Below, piece after piece: positions 54,119 through 63,352 of a stretch of 64,000 bases of DNA (its first letter is position 1; each line of letters begins with the position of its first letter). Where the stretch lies: positions 9,522,501 to 9,586,500 of the forward strand of contig NC_135553.1 in NCBI RefSeq assembly GCF_964340395.1, read 5' to 3'. The notes beneath the pieces are model-generated. The model ran no database searches, was not told the DNA's origin, and saw nothing but the letters and a program-made list of their open reading frames with translations. Made by a program: the position numbers and the translations under genes. Origin of the DNA: Glandiceps talaboti. Taxonomy: Eukaryota > Hemichordata > Enteropneusta > Spengelidae.

Positions 54119-57100
54119 AATTTATCATGGTGATAAGAGAACTGATGAAATAGACCATGACACTTTACAATAAATTTTTCTTGGCAGGCTGATTTAAATC
54201 GTCACATGGAACAATTAATGCAATCACTGCAGTCAGTAGTATTGGCTGTTATCAGATCTGTACTGCTGGTAAATGACAAGAAATCACATCAGTTTTCACA
54301 ACATTTGTTGAATAGCTGGTCAACGCTCTTGGACAAAGTTCACTCAGGTAAATTTCATAATTACAAGAATTGTCTAATTATACCATGTGCAAGTGGAGTT
54401 GTAAGTTTTTAAACAGAAATTTGAGATTTGATATCTTGTCGTTCTACATCATTACAATGCTGACAATTGTCATCACATGGCAATGATATTCAAGTCAGGT
54501 ACTGGTATGTGTCACCAATTCGCCACCTGGCAGCAGATCTTTCAATCGGCCTGAAGGATGTGTTAAGGGTAGTGAACTGATTGTGCAATGGACATGTTCC
54601 TTTACTTCACCATCACTACCACAATTCAGACGTGTGTGAACACCAAGTACATTTGTAGCCTCTACAAATAATAGGAGTTCTGTTGTTTTGTATTTCACAG
54701 GGTCAGTTAGAAACGGTGGTAATATAGACACAACCCAGGACAGTATATCACAGTATGGTCTATCTAATGAAGTTTTCAGATGTGTTGACAAAATGCTGAG
54801 TATGGTGGAGAAACATTGCAGAAAATATAACATCACTTTGATCCAAGGTTTGTGAATTAGCTACAGAAAGAGTTTGTTTTCTCAATATCAAAGAGGTTTA
54901 TAAGTGATTTGGAGCAGACACAGTGCTAACAGATAACAGAAATAGCCAGTGCAATTCTTGATACCTGCAGTAGAATTCTACCTTAAGAGAATGATAAAAA
55001 TAATGACTTTGGATTTCTTGATCAACACCATAACTTTCACTCCTTGTGCTACAGATGTATTACTATAGGTATGCATGAGAATAATTTGACCACCTTGTCC
55101 TATTTTGACCCTCTAGTGGTGAGGTAATATACTATTGCAGGTACCAAGAAATTGTAGATGAATTTTTGTTTATTGCTGAGTAATGCAAATCCACAAAGAC
55201 AATGTTTTTATCATCTGTACTTTTCCTCAATTGATAGCCATTTTGTGAATTTGTACATAGCAAATAATGGCAATCACATAAGGTCAGAGATTTCATCATC
55301 AGTAAAAGTTAACTTACAACTGGAAACTTCTCAAAAGAAAATTCACCATGATGGAAAGTTCTGGTGTTCTATACAACATTTGCTTCAGAAATCCAACTTG
55401 AGAAAAACAGATGTTCAAGAGAATATATTTGCTTGAAAAATTCACCATGATAAAAAGTGTGTGTTTGTACAACATTACTTTTGAAAAGGCCACCATGGTG
55501 GTTGTTGAATAAATGTTCAGAATAATTTTTTATTGTACAAGTAAAATTTTCAAAATAGTTACAATGTCTTTTTCTTTGATATGATAGATGTATCATCATT
55601 AAAATCAAGATTTGAAGAATTGCAGCATCGATTTGAGAAAGAGGGGCAGCATGATGGAAGTGGAGGAGGTCGATTTGAATGGGTGGATGGGTTACTTGTA
55701 CAGGCTTTACAAAATGGTGACTGGTTACTTATTGACAATGTCAACTTCTGTAGGTAAGAATCTGTTATGAACTGTCGAAATGTCCATTATTTTGAAACGA
55801 CATGATGTACGCTTTTGTTGAATTATAATAACAAACGCTTTTTGATTTGTATAATTCTTGCACACTTCTTTAATTTGGTAGTTTTCTTTGATCACTTAAA
55901 GGCCAGGGTTTAAATCCCAGGTTCTACTGTTAGTGCTATTTGTCAGTGGAGTCATAAGGAGAGGATTGATTCTTTGTGTGGAGCAACTTTTTCTACAGCT
56001 TTGCCAGAATCTGTTGTTTTTTTTCAAACCGAAGTTTTGATTCTCATGGGAACTGGACCTTCAGTTTACAACAGTCTCTAAAGCATAGTTTGTGTTGTAC
56101 CTGATTATTTTCTCTTTGTAACTACACAGCCCATCTGTACTAGACAGACTCAATGCTCTACTAGAACCCAATGGTGTGCTCAGCATTAATGAAAGAGGTG
56201 TCATAGATGGAGAGATTCCGACAATTAAACCACATCCAAATTTCAGGTAAATATTTTACACAGACACACATCGCGTCATCATATTTAGTGCATACTAGGT
56301 TAATATTGAGAATATGACTTGGAACTTTCAAAATTGTTTGAACTGTTCATCATTGTTTTCAGATAATACAAATGTACTTGAGTTAACACTTTTAACTATG
56401 AACTTATAAAATATTTCTAAATTGCTATGATAGTGTTTGCCTATTCCTTCACGTCATGCTGTGTGATTATACAGTGCCATTACATAGTGTAGTTGTTATC
56501 CAATATGAAAGATTATTTGAAATAGACTTCGGGGGAAATTATTTGTAAAAGGCAGCCATATTAAAAAGCAAGGCAGGTAAAATTTGGGTGTGTAAATGTA
56601 TGATACTGATTATTGCAAGTCATTCCACCTGACAGGTTGATACTAGCCATGGATCCTAGGCATGGTGAGATATCTAGAGCTATGAGGAACAGAGGTGTGG
56701 AGTTGTACATCTTGGGAGAGGTAAGCTTATCATACAGTATTAAAGGGGGCAAATACTCTTAGCCAGAACTGACACTGTTACAGGTATATTTGTAAAACTT
56801 TTAGATGAAGAAAACATAAATCATTGAAAATAGATTTCCCTGAGAAAATAATCAGATATATTTATGTTTGTATACAATAATTGTATTCCATCATAGTATA
56901 GATATATGCTGAATTACTTAAAAACACAATGATTTACATGTGAAAATTTTCCAATATATAATTGATGTATAGTTTATGTATGTACACAAGTGTATGCACA
57001 AATACTAATGTAGCAAGTGATCAAAACAACTAAGGTACAGTTGTACTTTTTTTCTATTTTGAGTTTTGTTGTTTGATACACATGGTCTCCTTCATAGTTC

Positions 57101-60100
57101 CACCTGGAGATAGCAACAGAGAAAGTGAAATTGAATACTAGTTGTTATAACAGCTTGATAAAGCTGGTAATCAAAGGTTAAGGTACTTGTAGTAGGTATA
57201 GCTAGTACAAAGATACCGTTAGTTTTGGATTCCAAGGATTAATACTCACAAATTTACTTACCTACAGAATGAGAGTGGTCAGCTGGGAGATTTTGATGTC
57301 AAGAGTTTGTTACATGGCATTGGACTTGTTGGTAAAAAACCATGTGATGTGTTGATGAAACTACACAATGCCTTGAAATCAACGCTGACAGGTAGGATCT
57401 TAGTGTTGTTATGGCGATGAGATCTCGACTCGCTCACATTAATTTGGATTCTGCAAATTTTGCTTTTAGTAAACAAATTTAGTATAATGTTTGTGTGTTG
57501 AGAGGTGGTCACAGTGAAACACTGCGGACAACAACCAGAAAACTGAATGGTTGATGCAGACACATGGAAACAAAAATATCTACTTTTCTACCAGTATTAG
57601 AAATGTCTTGTGTTAAAAATATCTAATAAAATCTCTAGAATTAGTCTATAATTACATGTAAAGAATTGATTGCAATCCAAAATTTAGTCAAGAAAGTTGT
57701 ATTAAATATTTTTTTTTGGGGGGGGGGGGCATTGAGGAGGTTTCTACTTAGAATTTTGTTTTCTATGCATGGAATGCCATGCCGTAAAGGCAATTTGAAA
57801 ATATCATCTTAGAAGATTCTTTAAAACTTGCTCACATAGTATGTCAAAGGCATGTGACCCTGTTGTTATTTTTTCAGGACCAGAGCCATGTTCACTGCTG
57901 GATCTACTTCATACTGCATCTCTCACAGTCCAAGAACTGCAAAGAGGGAATGATGTCATATCTGCAATGCTTGCAGCTTGTACAAATGTGTATGTCAGAG
58001 GTCAGAGGTCATATGCAAATCGTCAGGTCAGTCAAGAATTAGTATGTTCATGCATATTCAAATTTTATCATTCCTCCACTTCAAAGTGTAATTGCAGTGC
58101 ATAAAAATGTGGAGAAAAGTTTGTTGTATAAAAAGTCAGTATTGATGTAAAAAATGGGTTGTACTGAAGTTACATAACTGAGCACGTACAAAATACACCA
58201 AACAATAAGTGTTATTGTCTTGTTTATATTGAACATTTATGATATGACAACTAGGTTGCCAAGGAGACCATTGAAGATCACATCCTGGGAGTAGACTTGG
58301 AGGCCATAGAACTTGAAACCAGTACATCCATCATACTAGACCAAGGACAGTGGCCAGACTCGCTGCCAGCAGTACTGGATTACAGTCAGCATTCTGAAAT
58401 TAGCATGATGAAGAGACAAACTGTTGTGTTTGTACATTTATTGAACCAGCTCTCTATGCATAGTCAAACCAGGTAATGTTGTATATTGTCTTTTTCATTA
58501 GTCTTCAAGGTGTAAAGTTGTTGTGTATGTGTTGTTTTCATTTTAAATAAGGGAAATATTGAGATATCATTGTTGAGCTTCCCACATGATGGAAAGTTAT
58601 ATAGGTACAGTTTCAAATCTGAAAAAGTAATTATCACATCAAGGAAAATCTGGCAATTATGGTATTCATAGCAACAGAATGTGGTGTGATGAAGGGACCT
58701 GATAAGATGAGGTTGCCATGTGAAGGATTCATGCACTTTCATAAAGATATACATGTACAGAACCATTGTGCCACTGCAGGTCCATGCCAGGGGTAATACA
58801 GTGATTGTACAGTACTCTGAGTGTAAATTTGAAAAAAAAATGATATCATTTATCATAAATTCTTGTTTAATCAGGAGTTCTTACTGATGTGTTATATAAT
58901 TTATAAATATTCCTTTATGTCAGTAATGTTTGACATGAAGCACATGTATGCCTTTTTTTCTATGGTTATTCAAAATTAATTTTTTTTCACTGACATTCTA
59001 ATCTTGGGTAAATGTTAGATAGTGATTATTAGTATGTGTGTTTACTCTTCAGGAAAGAACCATTGACATTGAGTGAGCTCATGGGGAAGAAATTAAAACC
59101 AGTTGAATCAGATGAAACAAGTCATCTATGGAATCTCCTACTCCCAGCAACGTTAATACTAATTGAACTTTCAACTCAGAACGATTGGAAACTCAGAAAG
59201 AAATATCTGTGTGATATGGTGGAGGCCAAACTACCAGTCAGACAACATGCTACATTTTCTAGTGCGAGTCGGGAAGAGTTTGGACGATATCTGCCAGATA
59301 TCGTAGTGTATGTCATCAACATTGTACATGGACATACATTGATGAAGAGATTACAGAATGTGTTTGTTGGAATGGGGATGTCTGAATCAGGTGAGAACCA
59401 ACAGTTGATGAAATGTCAGGAAATGTCAGGATTTGGTGTGTGTGGGTGTCATGGATTGATAGCAGTGGTTAGAGACCTAACGTCTAGGTGGGTGAGAAAA
59501 AGACTTGTTTGGTTCGTGAAAGAGAATCTATTCCAACGATTATGTCATATATTATGACATGTTTAATACAATAACTACGTATTTGCTGTATGACATAAAT
59601 GATTCACCCTTACAATGTTTTTACTGAGGATGGTAAGTTGCTGTAAAATCTCCCTAGCTCCCAAGGCATTTTACCAGCTCAGAAATTACAAGGGGGGGGG
59701 GGGGGGGGGATTGGTGTTCTTGGTACAGCATATAAGGAGGAGTGTTTGAATTGACTGCTAAGCCTAAGTTAGCACTGAGAGGTTTTTTCATGTTTATCGT
59801 ATTTTTTCCCAGATCTGGAAGTGTTAGCCACCTTCCCGTATGACGTCCAATGGAATCAACAACTACGAAAAAATTTACTGACAAAAATAAACAAGAAAAA
59901 CATGACGTCTATAGAGGATGGTACGATAGAGAAAACTGGTTTTGAAGTTGTCAACAGTTTGTTAAATAGGTTAGTATGTCGAGGCTTTTCTGAATTGCAT
60001 CATTTTCAGTCACACCTAGGGTACTGTTAGCTTCCACCCCCTACTATTGAATACTGAATGCAGTTTGAGTCTAGATGGTTGTCAATGTTTTGACCAAACT

Positions 60101-63100
60101 TATCACTTTCTTATTCTCTGATTTCGTTAACTTTTAAATGATTTGCAAGAGTCTTGTGATCAATTGAAGTTTAGGTGTTGATTTTTCAGTGTACATGTCA
60201 AGTATTTTCGTTAAGTTCTAAAATGGCAGCAAAAAAGGGAAGAAATTAGTTTAAATATTTGCTGAAGTGTCATATCTGTGTCATATATCCATATATCTAC
60301 TTCGTAACAACTGAGTACAACTTGTAATGATAAGAATAATAGGTTTATTTCTGTGTACAAGCTGGTCTTTCAGTACATGACTTATAAAACGTAATTTCAA
60401 AGTCAAAGGAAGAAAAAATAACAATAATAATAAGAATTTTATGATTCAGATTTACATAGAAGTCATACTGTAACAAGTAATCAGTTTCCAACAAGTTTGA
60501 AGTTTAGAATTCCCTCTCTGATTTTTTTTATACTTTTGTGAAACAATTGATGTGTGTTGCATATATGTGAAATTGTTGTAAATGTTTGTCTATCAACTGT
60601 AAACTTGCAAAAGTGTCAAAATATATCACTGCACAGAGATGATATTGGAATGGTGTTATCATGCAGTCCAGCAGTTGTACATGCATATATATCTTTGTCT
60701 GCAGCACTTTTTCTTCAAACTGAGTTGTTTTAGTAATGTGGTTGTGTATGTAAGGATAATCAGTTGTGCTACAGTGTCATTGGCACTATAGTATATTAAT
60801 ATGACTGTGACCATTGACTTCGCTCCATTTTCACAAAAAATGACATAGCTTGATTCCTTGTATAAAGTTTACAGTTTTGCTACAAGAATTACAGAAATCA
60901 GAAAAAAACTTCAAAACTGGCAGTATTTTGATGAAATTTCTTGGAAGAAAATAGGAGCAGTGAAGTGAACACAGCAAAGTTATCACAGCAGAGTTATCCG
61001 TATAAAAGTTCATACACTTCACCTTTGATGTGATGCATATTAACAACCATGTTCATAATTGCTGAAAAAAAGGTGAAAAAGTAACAAAAAATGACTGCAG
61101 TGATGAGCTACCTTGTCGACCAGATTTATATATGAGGATTTGACAAGAGGCTGTTTCTGAGCAGACAATAGTGTTACAGTGTTACTAAAATGTTTGACCA
61201 TAATGATTGTTATTGAATAGTGTTTCTTTTGACTTCAAAATGTTCACATGAAAACTATGTGTGTGTAATACATAGTATTAAGAAAATGAATGTGAAACAA
61301 TCGATGTGTGCATTCATACATAGGCAATTTTTGTAACTGTTTGTCTGTCAACTGTAAATTTGCAAAAGTGCCAAAATATATCACTGCACAGAGATGCTCT
61401 TGGAATGGTGTCATCATGCAGTCCAGTGGTTGTACATGCATATCTTTGTCTGCAGCTCTCTTTCTGCAAACTGAGTTGTTTTAGTAATGTATGAATTGTA
61501 TGAATGAATATACATGTAAGTATAATCAGTTGTACTACAGTGTCATTGGCGTTATAGTATATTGATATCATTGTTAGACTGTGATCATTGCCTTCACTCT
61601 ATATTTACCATAGTTGTGTTCTCTCACTAGACGCGTTGCTTGATAGGATAGACCAAGTAGAATCTAAACTCAGTCAATATCAGCTGTATGAAGACCAAAC
61701 CACCATTCCAATGGAAGTTGATTTTTTTTATACTTTTTTGAACAGATTGTACATAATAATGAAGAAAGCTGTGAGAGATTACATGGAAAACACAGTCTAC
61801 CAGATGGTTGATAAAAAACAACAAGCTCACAGTGCAATTCAACTGTCGTATGCCTTCAACAATGGTAAGTCAAGTGGTTATTGCCATAACGCCCGTCGAC
61901 CAATATCTGATAACTTTTGGTTATGTTGTTCAGGTACTTGTATATATGTTACATATGAAAGTTCATTTTTGGTATACTTAAATATGCTCATACCATTTTA
62001 CCACTGCTTCAGATAGAAACATCCCGAATACTTGCCAGCTGGTGAAGTTTACAATTTCTGTGTCCAAAATGAGAGAAAAAGCAGTACATCATCAAAAATG
62101 ATAATTTAAGTGAGACTACTATTTTGGTAATCATTCTGCGTGAAAATAATGTTTACAAAAAATCTGTATCTTTCCCATCATTTTAACATGCATGCAGCAG
62201 ATAATGAAAACATGACAGCCCCAGTAATATCAGATTGTCATTGTCAGATTATGATGTTATCTGCTTTCTTCATGTCTTTGTATAGTTTTATAAAATGACA
62301 ACAAAGTAATGTAATGAGGTGTTACTTTTCTTGTTGTGATATTCATTGTATCTTGTCTTCTCCAATAGGTTTGGTTAGTATGGAGTCCTTGCCAGATCCA
62401 ATCATAGCCCATCTATATCCATTCTTTGTCAAATTCAATGGTCACATTGAAACCAGTCTACAAGCTGACAGCCCTCTGACAGACACAGCTACTGTACAGG
62501 TTTGTCTTGCGTTTCTTTTGAAATAAACAGCAAAGATCTAATGTTGTGTTTTCACAGGATTATGCAAAATATATGACAGTAGATGTGATCAATTTTTAGC
62601 CTTCAAAACCACTCCTTTGAATCCAAATTATAGCTACCATTAAGTACTTAATCTCACCTTGCCAGGTGCAACTCTTGAGTGGAGGCCATATTATAAATTT
62701 GTTCTGTCAATCAATTTTCAAATGTTACACTGTATTAAAGGGACAAACCACTTCTGGAAATAAAGGCATTTCATCAACTATAGGTTCTGGTGAATCATTT
62801 CATGATTTCACATCACCTACAGTTACGTGCGGTTTCAGAGAAACGTCATTGCATTAATGAATCCTAAGTGCCCATTCCCTTCAGTGTAAATCATCTTCAT
62901 GAATATTCATTATGTAACCATGAGTATATTATTTCTGCTGACTCCCATGATGCAATGGCCCACAGCAAAGGCACAATTTCAACTTCACTGATGTTTCCCT
63001 GAAATTAAAAGTAATTGTAGGTGATGTAAAATCATGAAACGAATCTCCAGAACCCATAGTTTATGAAAATGTCTCTATTTCCTGGAATAGTGTTCCCCTT

Positions 63101-63352
63101 TAACATTTTGATTTGTCTTCAATAAACACTTGTCATGGGCTTTCGACAGTCAGCATTGAATTTGAATCACTGATGTATTTGTCCATAGATATTTGAAGCC
63201 CTTCAATGGAGAGACAGGCTTTGGGATGTATCTAATGAACACATTACAGGGAGGCAACAGTTTACATTATCACAACTGAAATTACATTGGAGTTGGGTTT
63301 ACAAGAAGACCTTGATGACTGCCACCAAGCTGTTGGCTGGGGAAGACACAGA
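25060..63352 (+). CDS. MDN1: Midasin, six-AAA ribosome-assembly ATPase (5' half, gene runs off the right edge)
   Basis: Midasin is a dynein-like AAA ATPase of the nucleolus and nucleoplasm. From the yeast and human proteins it is known to pull the WDR12/Ytm1 and NLE1/Rsa4 factors off pre-60S particles through its C-terminal MIDAS domain. I read 54 exons whose phases all agree (8,507 coding bases, about 2,835 residues; the human protein is near 5,600). Exon coordinates are given in the domain entries. ATG at 25060 opens MENLKTNISVALDRVTES and continues to QIWTPQDRH, as in the animal protein. Walker A motifs are at residues 321, 664, 1074, 1384, 1747 and 2070. The long linker remainder, the acidic region and the MIDAS domain lie beyond the window. 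Introns are mostly 200-900 bases; intron 36 (1.7 kb) and intron 51 (1.7 kb) are the longest. Confidence 0.98.
26391..26470 (+). repeat. Dispersed repeat shared with 52451-52530
   Basis: Blocks TTAC/TTGAC, GGGCA, AGTGG, TCTT, AAGGA, and the 3' TCAGAAACAAATGA are shared with 52451-52530 (same orientation). Both are MDN1 introns. Likely an old SINE scrap. Confidence 0.45.
28661..28744 (+). pseudogene. Decayed copy of the 5' edge of MDN1 exon 7 in intron 6
   Basis: Aligns with the start of exon 7 (28876-28967): both run GGAGGa..., AACTTGTACC, ATCTTCACAGTC, AGCATTAGC, CAG. It has several small gaps, its acceptor AG has been lost, and the T-rich stretch before it is also similar, so the duplicated unit was about 220 bases. 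Confidence 0.7.
28884..33478 (+). CDS. MDN1: MDN1 exons 7-13: AAA1
   Basis: Exons 28884-29096, 29460-29531, 29978-30141, 30994-31108, 31581-31756, 32455-32536, 33270-33478 (residues 288-630). Walker A GPVGCGKT at 321-328. The Walker B strand is WILLEDIDYA (389-398), with Glu-Asp where other modules have Asp-Glu, as also in human midasin. Then VPLLESNMLSIPGHGD and the small domain DLMKWCARIVTDFD. Intron 9 carries a long CATA microsatellite; introns 6 and 13 carry exon-edge relics listed separately. Confidence 0.95.
30347..30732. repeat. Long CATA microsatellite in MDN1 intron 9
   Basis: Nearly 390 bases of CATA with short CATG and CAGACACACA interruptions. Confidence 0.97.
32686..33225 (+). 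repeat. Four diverged tandem units filling MDN1 intron 12
   Basis: Units of about 120-165 bases starting near 32686, 32828, 32993 and 33120. The last three share TATCCA, CTTGTCTTTCTCCAT, TGTAGTTCATACATG and AAAAGTTC; the first is more diverged, with TACACATATTTTGGTGATGT as its match. Confidence 0.7.
33567..33670 (+). pseudogene. Decayed copy of the 3' edge of MDN1 exon 13 in intron 13
   Basis: A 113-base tandem step repeats the last codons of exon 13 with its donor and following intron (GACAT, GTTG, CCTTGAAAG, GTGAAAGT in the original). In the copy the donor GT has become GA, so it cannot be used. Similarity continues through ACAGTTACTGTCA to about 33670. Confidence 0.75.
34090..39003 (+). 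CDS. MDN1: MDN1 exons 14-22: AAA2
   Basis: Exons 34090-34302, 34804-35012, 35214-35326, 35841-35977, 36416-36520, 36887-37000, 37748-37819, 38254-38329, 38738-39003 (residues 631-1065). Walker A GETGTGKT at 664-671, INMNQQSDSTDLLGGFKPVD, Walker B WVLLDEINLA (821-830), sensor 1 FRLFACMNPATDVGKKDLPP, arginine-finger segment GIRNRFTEFF, and the closing DGTGHRPHYSLRTLCRALRQ. All match the family. The exon 15/16 junction lies in a poorly conserved insert, so its exact border is less certain than the others. Confidence 0.96.
37836..38060. repeat. CAGT/CAAT microsatellite in MDN1 intron 20
   Basis: Starts 17 bases after the donor of exon 20; CAAT units in the middle, CAGT units at both sides. Confidence 0.95.
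39553..43180 (+). CDS. MDN1: MDN1 exons 23-28: AAA3
   Basis: Exons 39553-39731, 39939-40030, 40234-40350, 40770-40916, 42002-42149, 42901-43180 (residues 1066-1386). Walker A GETSVGKT at 1074-1081, NNHEHTDLQEYVGFY, Walker B WIILDELNLAP with Asp1141-Glu1142, LLDDNRELFIPETQE, sensor 1 FMLFATQNPPGLYGGRK, and AFRNRFVELHFDE. Exon 28 ends inside the Walker A of AAA4 (GDTG, intron, CGKT). An upstream decoy of the exon 24 acceptor is listed separately. Confidence 0.97.
39862..39925 (+). pseudogene. Duplicate of the acceptor and 5' edge of MDN1 exon 24
   Basis: A 68-base tandem step places a second acceptor (acttgccag, ending 39870) and the start of exon 24 directly upstream of the real one (acttaccag, ending 39938). 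GGAAAGGCTATTGGATAAT is identical in both. Because 68 is not a multiple of three, use of the upstream acceptor would shift frame and meet a stop soon after. The acceptor looks intact, so leaky use is possible. Confidence 0.8.
41324..41461. repeat. Near-perfect 138-base hairpin in MDN1 intron 26
   Basis: Left arm GAAAATACTCATGACCTAAG followed by GGGACTTTGTCACT; right arm is its reverse complement with a few differences (AGTGACAAACCCCTTAGGTC, ACGAGTATTTTC). Pairing extends outward through CCATTCAACCA/TGGCTGAATG and inward through AGTC-CCTAT-AGACT. A MITE or a structured RNA; no coding capacity. Confidence 0.75.
42543..42840 (+). repeat. MDN1 intronic hairpin-headed repeat, copy 1 (with three ~79-base tails)
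   Basis: Head of about 62 bases from GCACATC to GATGTGC: an imperfect palindrome centred on TTCCATGGAA. The tail unit of about 79 bases (ATCTAGTGGATTTATCACTG, GATTGTCAGTCACCTTCACA, GTTGTCATGACGATAATT) is repeated three times here. Intron 27. Confidence 0.85.
43348..43542 (-). repeat. Dispersed 200-base repeat, copy 2
   Basis: Partner of 16017-16216 in opposite orientation, inside MDN1 intron 28. The short conserved peptide seen in both (MFSVVFHMVSVLLV) is a by-product of the DNA repeat. Confidence 0.75.
43908..47001 (+). CDS. MDN1: MDN1 exons 29-33: AAA4
   Basis: Exons 43908-44046, 44413-44688, 44999-45195, 45953-46095, 46795-47001 (residues 1387-1707). Walker A GDTGCGKT (1384-1391) is split by intron 28. 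Then HLHTETSDFLGGLRPV, Walker B AAFLVDEISLADDSVLERLN with Asp1462-Glu1463, ATMNPGGDFGKKELSPAL, RNRFTEIWCPQS and VSIRDVLSWVHFINTV. The stretch 1647-1707 is the least conserved part and ends in IDPFFIPRGP as in relatives. Confidence 0.96.
45721..45910 (+). repeat. MDN1 intronic hairpin-headed repeat, copy 2
   Basis: Same head (one small change, TTCTATTC for TTCCCTTC) and about one and a half tail units. Intron 31. Confidence 0.85.
46329..46650. repeat. CA/CATA microsatellite in MDN1 intron 32
   Basis: Irregular mix of CA and CATA units over about 320 bases. Confidence 0.95.
47232..52842 (+). CDS. MDN1: MDN1 exons 34-40: AAA5
   Basis: Exons 47232-47440, 47855-47977, 48584-48781, 50501-50608, 51319-51507, 52109-52219, 52699-52842 (residues 1708-2068). 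Walker A GSPGVGKT at 1747-1754, RINLSEQTDVTDLFGADLPV, Walker B GHWVVLDELNLASQSVLEGL (Asp1817-Glu1818, split after Glu by intron 35), CQNPLNQGGGRKGLPRSF, LNRFTQV, and GGPWEFNLRDLFRWCDLM. This is the most conserved module. Intron 35 holds decayed copies of exon 35; intron 36 holds a promoter-like patch. Confidence 0.97.
48005..48170 (+). pseudogene. Two decayed tandem copies of MDN1 exon 35 in intron 35
   Basis: Exon 35 with its donor (47893-47990) is repeated with a period of about 110 bases: copy 2 at 48005-48112 keeps GGTGGAC, GGAGAGAT, GCACTAAAAGCTGG, CATTGGGTTGT and AGATGAGGTGAGTG; copy 3 at 48113-48170 keeps only GGAGAGATGG and CACTATTG. Both have frame-breaking changes. Confidence 0.8.
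48782..50500 (+). other. MDN1 intron 36
   Basis: At 1.7 kb one of the two longest MDN1 introns here. Its second half is richer in CpG than the others. Apart from the possible antisense start at 49395-49465, nothing was recognised. Confidence 0.5.
49395..49465 (-). promoter_or_regulatory. Possible antisense first exon and promoter in MDN1 intron 36
   Basis: On the minus strand, ACCATGG in good start context at 49419-49421 opens MAAKREL and runs straight into gtaagt. CCGGAAAT and, on the other strand, GCGGAAGTG (ETS-like words) lie 25-45 bases upstream, and CpG is commoner here than in the neighbouring introns. I could not find a convincing second exon, so this may be chance. Confidence 0.3.
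50900..51070 (+). repeat. MDN1 intronic hairpin-headed repeat, copy 3
   Basis: Head plus about one tail unit, ending in GTTGTCATGACGATAACGG. Intron 37. Confidence 0.85.
51789..52065 (+). repeat. MDN1 intronic hairpin-headed repeat, copy 4
   Basis: Head plus two tail units; the CACACA of the first tail has grown into a CA microsatellite (about 51912-51953). Intron 38. Confidence 0.85.
52451..52530 (+). repeat. Dispersed repeat shared with 26391-26470
   Basis: Second copy, in intron 39. It keeps TTGCCCAAGGACTTAAG and GTCAGAAACAAATGA. Confidence 0.45.
53003..53165 (+). repeat. MDN1 intronic hairpin-headed repeat, copy 5
   Basis: Head plus one tail unit. Intron 40. Confidence 0.85.
53363..57391 (+). 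CDS. MDN1: MDN1 exons 41-47: AAA6
   Basis: Exons 53363-53491, 54188-54347, 54701-54847, 55588-55753, 56130-56246, 56636-56720, 57268-57391 (residues 2069-2377). Walker A GPHSSGKT at 2070-2077, MAMNSAMDTTELLGGFEQ, Walker B WLLIDNVNFCSPSVLDRLN with Asp2263-Asn2264 (Asn replaces the catalytic Glu, also in human midasin), INERGVIDGEIPTIKPHPNF, LAMDPRHGEISRAMRNRGVE. The Walker B change predicts binding without efficient hydrolysis; that is inference from the general AAA mechanism. Confidence 0.96.
53814..54115 (+). repeat. MDN1 intronic hairpin-headed repeat, copy 6
   Basis: Head plus two tail units, the second ending in expanded CA arrays (54029-54114). Intron 41. Confidence 0.85.
55898..55990 (+). 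repeat. SINE-like repeat with a B-box-like GGTTTAAATCC
   Basis: TTAAAGGCCAGGGTTTAAAT followed by CCCAGGTTCTACTG. Similar blocks occur at 577-625 (+) and in reverse at 42275-42310. The B-box-like word hints at a tRNA-derived SINE, but no A box or cloverleaf is visible. Confidence 0.35.
57878..63352 (+). CDS. MDN1: MDN1 exons 48-54: end of the ring and start of the linker
   Basis: Exons 57878-58026, 58255-58472, 59053-59390, 59813-59969, 61647-61864, 62369-62499, 63189-63352 (residues 2378-2835). Sequence is less conserved, but landmarks such as WPDSLPAVL, NDWKLRKKYL, LQWRDRLWDVS and LKLHWSWVYKK follow the human order. Exon 52 was placed at the second of two AGs: the first (61629-61630) gives an early stop in the frame set by exon 51, while the one ending at 61646 keeps the frame (NRIDQVESKL). 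The last exon ends at 63352 with donor gtaagt. The 650 bases after it look intronic, and no further exon is evident. Confidence 0.85.
58770..58830 (+). repeat. Weak second copy of the 3331-3425 repeat
   Basis: TTGTGCCACTGCAGGTCCAT and GCCAGGGGTAATA match the repeat at 3331. The GCGCT part is degraded. In MDN1 intron 49. Confidence 0.4.
60537..61610 (+). repeat. 300-base segment duplicated within MDN1 intron 51
   Basis: 60537-60830 and 61290-61610 are similar over their length, 753 bases apart (shared ATATATCACTGCACAGAGAT, CATGCAGTCCAG, GAGTTGTTTTAGTAATGT, ACAGTGTCATTGGC). The second copy ends just before exon 52. Confidence 0.8.

Noticed and set aside
55898-55990. tRNA gene
   Set aside because: A B-box-like word is present, but no A box, no cloverleaf and no anticodon arm can be drawn.
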